From Allium sativum (lineage: Eukaryota; Streptophyta; Magnoliopsida; Asparagales; Amaryllidaceae), in contig CM060912.1 of the NCBI GenBank assembly GCA_030737875.1, positions 460,106,310 to 460,170,309 on the forward strand: 64,000 nucleotides of DNA, written 5' to 3'. The notes beneath the pieces are model-generated. The model was not told the DNA's origin. It searched no databases and was given only the letters and a program-made list of their open reading frames with translations. Numbering within the stretch: the first letter of the stretch is position 1; every line of letters starts with the position of its first letter. Position numbers and translations under genes: made by a program. Below, piece by piece: positions 59,124-64,000 of the stretch.

Positions 59124-59684
59124 TGTTCAACAACATATATTCTATTGAATTAGAAATCCGTCGCAAAGTGTATTAAACCGCAAGCGCTAGGCGTACACTT
59201 ATAGTGCATGGCAAATACGGGTCGATCCGCGGAGAAAAAAATAATTCTGAGTTCTAGTCAACCGAATTATACCACTTGAGATTTTGATTAACTAAAAATT
59301 ATAAAACTAACAAAAAAGAACAAGTTGAATGTTGACAAATGAAATGAGAGCAATTTAGAAGCAACTTCACCCTCATGACCACATAAGTCAACATATAATG
59401 ATTTCATGATCTTTCTCTTGATCTTTTGTGTGATTAGTTAGTGTATTTATCATAAGCAAGGCTTAATTGTGTTATTAGTTAACACACTTCAACCGTCAAA
59501 CTTTAATACGCACTCTAATCCACAATTATACTTTCATGAAATGACAACAAAAGTTGAAACTAAAATTTACTTTAAGTACACTCTATTTACTATTAAACAA
59601 ATAACGTAGAGTATCCAAATTAATTTTTAGCACTTTAATTACCATATTCATATGTAGATAAAGAGGCAATCTTGTCTTTATGTT
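59124..59684 (-). repeat. 5' LTR of element D, truncated
   Basis: Homologous to 15092-15660. Homology stops at about 59684, where a different LTR-like sequence begins; the remaining ~1 kb of the LTR is not in the window. Confidence 0.85.
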
Positions 59685-59905
59685 TGTTGAGTACAACAGT
59701 ATGATTTTTGTTTGATGATAACAAATATATATATGTATGTATTATATAATGTACTTGTAAACAATATTATTATATATATCATATACAGAAATAAATATTT
59801 ATATTGAATAAAATGCTACTACATAGATTTTAATATACAAACAGTATTTTTATTCAAATAAATATTTTATTTTAGCAATTGAAATAGTATAAATTCACGA
59901 CTCCT

Positions 59906-59915
59906 CTATTTATAG
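59906..59915 (-). promoter_or_regulatory. TATA box of the putative Copia-like LTR
   Basis: Minus strand CTATAAATAG followed by AGGAGTCG. Confidence 0.45.
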
Positions 59916-59954
59916 CTCACATTAATATGTTTGGATATTTTTGACATGACTCAC

Positions 59955-59958
<4 letters not shown>

Positions 59959-59998
<40 letters not shown>
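59959..59998. repeat. (AT)20 microsatellite
   Basis: A 40-bp AT run. Confidence 0.97.
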
Positions 59999-60000
<2 letters not shown>

Positions 60001-60460
60001 TGAAATCATATTATTGGAAAAACTCAAATGAAATAGACAGATTGAATTGAACAACAAAAATATATATTTATTTCAACCAAATTGTTTATTACAAATAATA
60101 GTATAATTTTAACCATTCATGTCTACAATCAATTATATATATAGATATTCCTCAGTACAGTTCACTCAGTATCACTCTTTTTACATATATAGATTCATAC
60201 ACAATTACATACACATTCACTAATCCCGACGCAGACATTGAGTCTTCACGAGCTTCTAATCCAATCCAGTCCTACCTGTCACAGAAGCACAGAGTAAATT
60301 GGAATAAATAGATTTAAATACAAGAGAATATGAATTAAATTTTATTTGACTCAGAATTTTGGTGTGTTTCTCTCATTTTCTAGACTTGATCTGATATGTA
60401 TATATATATATATATATATCCATTTGTGTCTCGATAGCTTGTGATATTCACAGTGATTCA

Positions 60461-60470
60461 CTATAAATAC
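60461..60470 (+). promoter_or_regulatory. TATA box-like CTATAAATAC, cut off from its start region by solo LTR F2
   Basis: Lies 7 bp before F2. If F2 is removed, CT-rich sequence (CTATAGTGCTCTCTCTCACAC, 63244-63264) falls about 30-50 bp downstream, a plausible transcription start region. Confidence 0.35.
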
Positions 60471-60842
60471 CACAAGTGTAACACCCTACCTCCGTTAGGG
60501 TCACTCACAAAGGGAATGCACTAGTTTTGGTGGAGTATTATCTAGGTAAACATACACAGAGATATCACAAGGCAGAACATAAATAAAGCAGCGGTAGAAA
60601 TTAAAAACCCAATTTTTATTACTTTCGAGAAAAGAGTCAAAACCTCATTTATCCAAGGTACAAATTATTCCATTACATCAAGTTCTAGATAAAGAAGCAT
60701 AAACTTAAAGTAGCAAAAGTAAATTATTCCCCAAACATAGCAGAAGTGCAACCATAACATAGCTCAAGACCAAACCGTACATGACCTGTCAGAAAGCAAG
60801 CTAAATCCAAGCTAAGAGCTAGTGTTTACTCCCTGAGAACCT

Positions 60843-60861
60843 GGGGGGGGGGGGGGGGGGG
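60843..60861. repeat. Homopolymer G19 in solo LTR F2
   Basis: Nineteen G in a row; F1 has C9 at the matching place (3717-3725). Confidence 0.9.
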
Positions 60862-61734
60862 AACGAAAGAAAAAGAGGTGAAAGAAAAAGGGTCAGTCAT
60901 AAAGACTGGTAAGTCCTAGTGACTTTCAGTATAAGAACTAGTAAAGGTAATAAGACATGTGTAAATGGAAAATAAACGTAAGGATGATGATAAGTCTGGC
61001 ATGATAAACTAAGATAACGAGATAACTCAAGTATAGCATCGCATGTTCAAAGTTTGCTGCACCAACTGTACTATTGTTCTAACCCATGTCAAGTATTAAT
61101 CATGAAGTGATCCCATGGCCCAATATCATGAAGTGACCCATTACGGGGTCCTATAGTACGAACTACTAATCGATCGGCTCCCTAGAAGTTCTAGCTCGTC
61201 AAGTGTCTGTGTCATACGGCCCAATCACGAAATGTAGTCACCTGTGCTAGGTCCACCCTAGGGTGTATCAAGCCCTAGGGTGCCAACCACCGACACGAAT
61301 CAAGCACGCACAGTGTAAACCTACGGGTGCCCAATGCCTGCTTTTTCAACTCCGGACTACGTGCACGACCATAGTCCGCCTGAACCTACAATGGCGCACC
61401 TACTCAGCCGTCGCTCTGGTCGCTTACAATCAGCCCAGTAATCGTGCCCCACCCTGCCTAGTCCCAGGGTATCGTGACACATCTAACTGGGTTACTGCTG
61501 AAAAGGACCGCGTAACTAGGGTTTCTAATGGGTTAAATGTTGTCATTCAAATTCGTGACTTAACCCTATCCAAATCATGTATCAAGTTGGTTAAGTGTGT
61601 TCTAGAGGTTCATGACTTAACCCTATCAAATCATCGTGTCAAATTGGTTAAGTATATTCAAGTGGTTCATGACTTAACCCTATCATGTGGCATTAATTCA
61701 TTAATGCACCCCAACCTCTCACATTAGACTAATT

Positions 61735-61910
61735 ATTGTGGTCACTGGATTTGCCGGGCGGTTCCGGGCAGATTTACACCACAACATAGTCTAACCTCGG
61801 GTTTTAAGTGCGATATGACCAACTACCCACATTGGATCCTATTGTTTGCAGTCACTGGATTTGCCGGGCGGTTCCGTGCAGATTTACACTGCAAACTCAA
61901 CCCAACCTCG
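61735..61910 (-). repeat. Two-copy tandem repeat (~110 bp) in solo LTR F2
   Basis: GTCACTGGATTTGCCGGGCG ... CAACCTCG occurs twice; it matches the duplication at 2777-2992 in F1. Confidence 0.85.
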
Positions 61911-62866
61911 AGTTGGTCATTTTCAAGTTTATCCAAGTGTCTTGTCCATGTTCAAGTTTTCATGTCAAAATTCATGTCGAGTTTCATGTCAGGTTCTTGT
62001 CCATATACAGGTTCAAGTTATAATAACGTTCATATTCAAGTTCAAAGCCAATTCATGTTTTGCCTAATCTACCCAAATAGTATTCCCATCGTACGTAAAC
62101 TCGAATCGATACAAATAAATCTAATTAGGGAATAACATAAAAAAGGATGGGTATAAGGTGGCAAAAGTGATTACTAGCATAGCATAGTATAACTTGAGAT
62201 AAATGATTATAACATTACTAGCATATGGAATATCGGCCTCAAACATAAGGATTCCAAATCTAGCAAAATAAGGTACTAGTCAAGATAACAGTTGACATAA
62301 GATGATAGTCATGGTAACGGTTGACATAAGGTGATAGTCATAAACTTGTGACTAATAGCAGATTCAACATTGCAGGCATGATAATATGAGGGGGTTTTCT
62401 TTTTGATTTACAACATGAATAGGCCCCAAATCATTGTCATAGTAATATACCCAAAAGTCAAGATCCAAGATGAACAAGAATGGATGTAAAACAGTCATCA
62501 TACACAGGTCCAATTTCAATTTACAACATATTCATATTACGTTTACAGTTTAAATCTAAAAGTAACTGGGGCTTACAGATCGTGGTTCGAGAATTAGAAA
62601 AAGAAAGTCGATGTTGAATCTTTATATGCTAAGTCGTGTCCTAACAGAAGTCCCCAAATCAGCAATTCTCTTAACGTAGTTTCGACGTAGAAGAAGTAGT
62701 CTCTTTCTCTAACTTTTCAACCAGAATTAGAGCAACATAATGTCAGAGAGAATTTTGTGTAGAGAGACTAGTGTTAGGGGCTGTTTATATAGGTTCAGGC
62801 CAACGAATGTAGACAGAAATGAGGCCAGAAACATCAAAACGAACTCAGACTCAAAAATGGGTTCTG

Positions 62867-62955
62867 TCACCAGGTCGACCCCCAGGTCGACTCTATGGTC
62901 GACCTGGTCCTGGGCAGGTCGACTACATAGTCGACCCCTAGGTCGACCTGGTCCT
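62867..62955. repeat. Cluster of GTCGAC motifs in solo LTR F2
   Basis: Six GTCGAC sites (SalI-type palindromes) within about 80 bp, several as AGGTCGACC, next to the 20-bp palindrome. F1 has a matching but more decayed cluster at 1371-1436. Confidence 0.9.
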
Positions 62956-62975
62956 GGGCGGGAAATTTCCCGCCC
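62956..62975. promoter_or_regulatory. Perfect 20-bp palindrome with two overlapping E2F-like sites (copy F2)
   Basis: Identical to 1346-1365 of F1 although the flanking LTR sequence has diverged. Confidence 0.55.
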
Positions 62976-63227
62976 AGTCCATTCTGGGGTTTGAATTCGA
63001 AATTTGAATTCGAATTCTAAGCTGTTTTGAACTTGAAAATTTCTGAAAACTTCGAAGGGTCATAACTTGGTCATACGGACTCCGATTTTCGAAAACTCGG
63101 ACTCGTTTCCAAGAAGAATTTCGAGACGAACGCAATGGGGTAACCCGTTTCCCTTGATTCTTATTTTAAAAATTAATTCTGCCTTGATTTATGGTTATTA
63201 CACGTTATTAAAATACGGGTTGTTACA

Positions 63228-64000
63228 ACAAGGTAGACATCATCTATAGTGCTCTCTCTCACACACACACAAATATATATATATATATATATATATATTA
63301 TGCACTATACACATATACACATACATGTCCAACCAATAACAAAATCAATCCAACAAGTGGCCAGCATGACAAATACATGGTCGACACAACACAAACATGA
63401 AGAGAAGGTTCAAGAATGCACATAGAAGTTGTACAACATTACAAGCACAGTGCAAATCACATGTTCAAAGTCAATGGAAATACACTATGGTAGCATAAAT
63501 CAAAACAGTGCAATAGTTTTTTAACAAGACTACATGCCAGTAACAAGTTCAAGTGAAACAACAAGACCACACACAATTGGCAGTTTCAAGTCACAAAATC
63601 ATGGCAGTGAAGCTAACATATCAAGTGGGCATGCACACATAAGGGCTCTAGGTAGTACAAGCACCATAAATAAAAGTGGCACTACAACATGCACGTATAC
63701 AAATTGGTCAACACAGTAGTGCCAAAACACAACAAGCATGATGAACAAATAAGTGGCAAGTTTGATCAAGCATGGGCATGCACAAGACAGAGATGGTGCA
63801 AGCACAGTTTCAAGCAAATGGAGAAACCAACATAACATAGTGGCAACTCAAGAATAGTGTTTTGTCAACTAAGAGTGGCAAAATCAAAATATAGTATTTA
63901 TTCTTATGACCAAGGCAGGAGCAAAATTCAAGTACAAGTACCAAAAACAAATGATCAAATTCTAGCTCAAGTGAACAAGCACAGCCGAACAAAGTACAAG
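63228..64000. other. Unassigned low-complexity DNA at the right edge
   Basis: (CT), (CA) and (AT) runs at 63249-63300, then A/C-rich DNA with many ACAAG/AAGTG words to the end. Overlapping short ORFs on the minus strand (63599-63838, 63810-63992) have no domain. It may be the continuation of the element at 59685-60476. Confidence 0.4.

Larger units (their letters stand above)
15092..59684 (-). mobile_element. Large minus-strand Gypsy-type LTR element 'D' (non-autonomous, opened by nested insertions)
   Basis: Two copies of one LTR in the same orientation lie 42 kb apart: 15092-16641 (3' LTR, complete, 1550 bp) and 59124-59684 (5' LTR, truncated). On the minus strand the right copy is followed by a tRNA-Asp primer site (59100-59117) and the left copy is preceded by a purine-rich tract (16642-16665), as expected for one element read right to left. 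Its own internal DNA is 16642-17354, 34775-39147, 52853-53301 and 58724-59099, about 5.6 kb. The rest is inserted DNA: a Mutator-like element with Gypsy B inside it, Gypsy E and a CACTA element. I find no protease, RT or integrase of its own, so it looks like a large non-autonomous derivative. The tRNA-Asp primer suggests the Athila/Tat side of Gypsy. Confidence 0.8.
59685..60476 (-). mobile_element. Copia-like LTR end (unresolved), AT-rich
   Basis: Begins TGTTGAGTACAACAG, a possible LTR terminus, at the exact point where D is broken. On the minus strand CTATAAATAGAGGAG at 59901-59915 is a very good TATA region about 220 bp before that terminus, as in a Copia-type LTR. The other LTR border could not be fixed. 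The window contains no matching second LTR or primer site. Confidence 0.4.
60477..63227 (-). mobile_element. Solo LTR, family F, copy F2
   Basis: 2751 bp with ends TGTAACACCCTACC on the left and CGGGTTGTTACA on the right and perfect TSDs ACAAG (60472-60476 and 63228-63232). It is the same family as F1 (1093-4114) in opposite orientation. Plus-strand ORFs (61263-61727 and 61808-62135, 62740-62994) lie antisense in the LTR, have no domain, and are not conserved as ORFs in F1. Confidence 0.92.

Noticed and set aside
61263..62135. ORFs of 71-154 codons on the plus strand
   Set aside because: They run antisense in solo LTR F2, are not open in the homologous F1, and contain the tandem repeat block twice.

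Overview
This window looks like nuclear, repeat-packed (heterochromatin-like) DNA of a flowering plant, probably a eudicot; I cannot name the species. Evidence is the plant-specific transposon lineages (a Tekay/Del-type chromovirus, a Tat-lineage Gypsy element with an archaeal-type second RNase H and an antisense ORF, Copia, CACTA, Mutator-like) and tRNA-Met and tRNA-Asp primer sites. I find no intact host gene, no rRNA and no tRNA gene. Nearly every base can be placed in a nest of transposable elements, many with readable target-site duplications (TSDs).

Layout. (1) 1-405: 5' end of a Copia element on the minus strand that runs off the left edge. (2) 406-12361: an old, decayed Tekay-like Gypsy element 'A' (left LTR 406-1092 plus 4115-6751, internal 6752-10374, right LTR from 10375). 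Its left LTR is split by a 3 kb solo LTR 'F1' (1093-4114, TSD ATAGG) and its right LTR is cut at 12362 by a related LTR 'C' (12362-15091). (3) 15092-59684: a large minus-strand LTR element 'D' (tRNA-Asp primer site, no recognisable pol), opened to 44 kb by later insertions. (4) Inside D: a Mutator-like element (17355-34774, 9-bp TSD ATTATTATA) carrying a ~200-bp tandem array, a SINE-like insert and a foldback MITE. It was itself entered by Gypsy 'B' (22526-32400, TSD TGCGC), a Tekay-type chromovirus with 2.58 kb LTRs. (5) Also inside D: a LINE 3'-end fragment, unrecognised N/Q-rich minus-strand ORFs, the Tat-type Gypsy 'E' (39148-52847, minus, TSD GTGGT) and a non-autonomous CACTA element (53302-58723, TSD AAA) that appears to carry a captured CIPK/SnRK3 kinase fragment. 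(6) 59685-64000: a Copia-like LTR end, a second solo LTR of the F family ('F2', 60477-63227, minus, TSD ACAAG), and unassigned low-complexity DNA.

Relative order from nesting: A, then C, then D, then (independently) the Mutator-like element, E and CACTA, then B inside the Mutator-like element. LTR comparison by eye agrees: B LTRs differ by about 2 percent, E LTRs by roughly 8-10 percent. All coding regions carry stops or frameshifts, so no element here is autonomous as it stands. The most interesting parts are the kinase-capturing CACTA, the antisense ORF with its own TATA box in E, the Mutator-like element built around a tandem array and dispersed hairpins, and the F-family LTR with a conserved 20-bp E2F-like palindrome next to a cluster of GTCGAC motifs.
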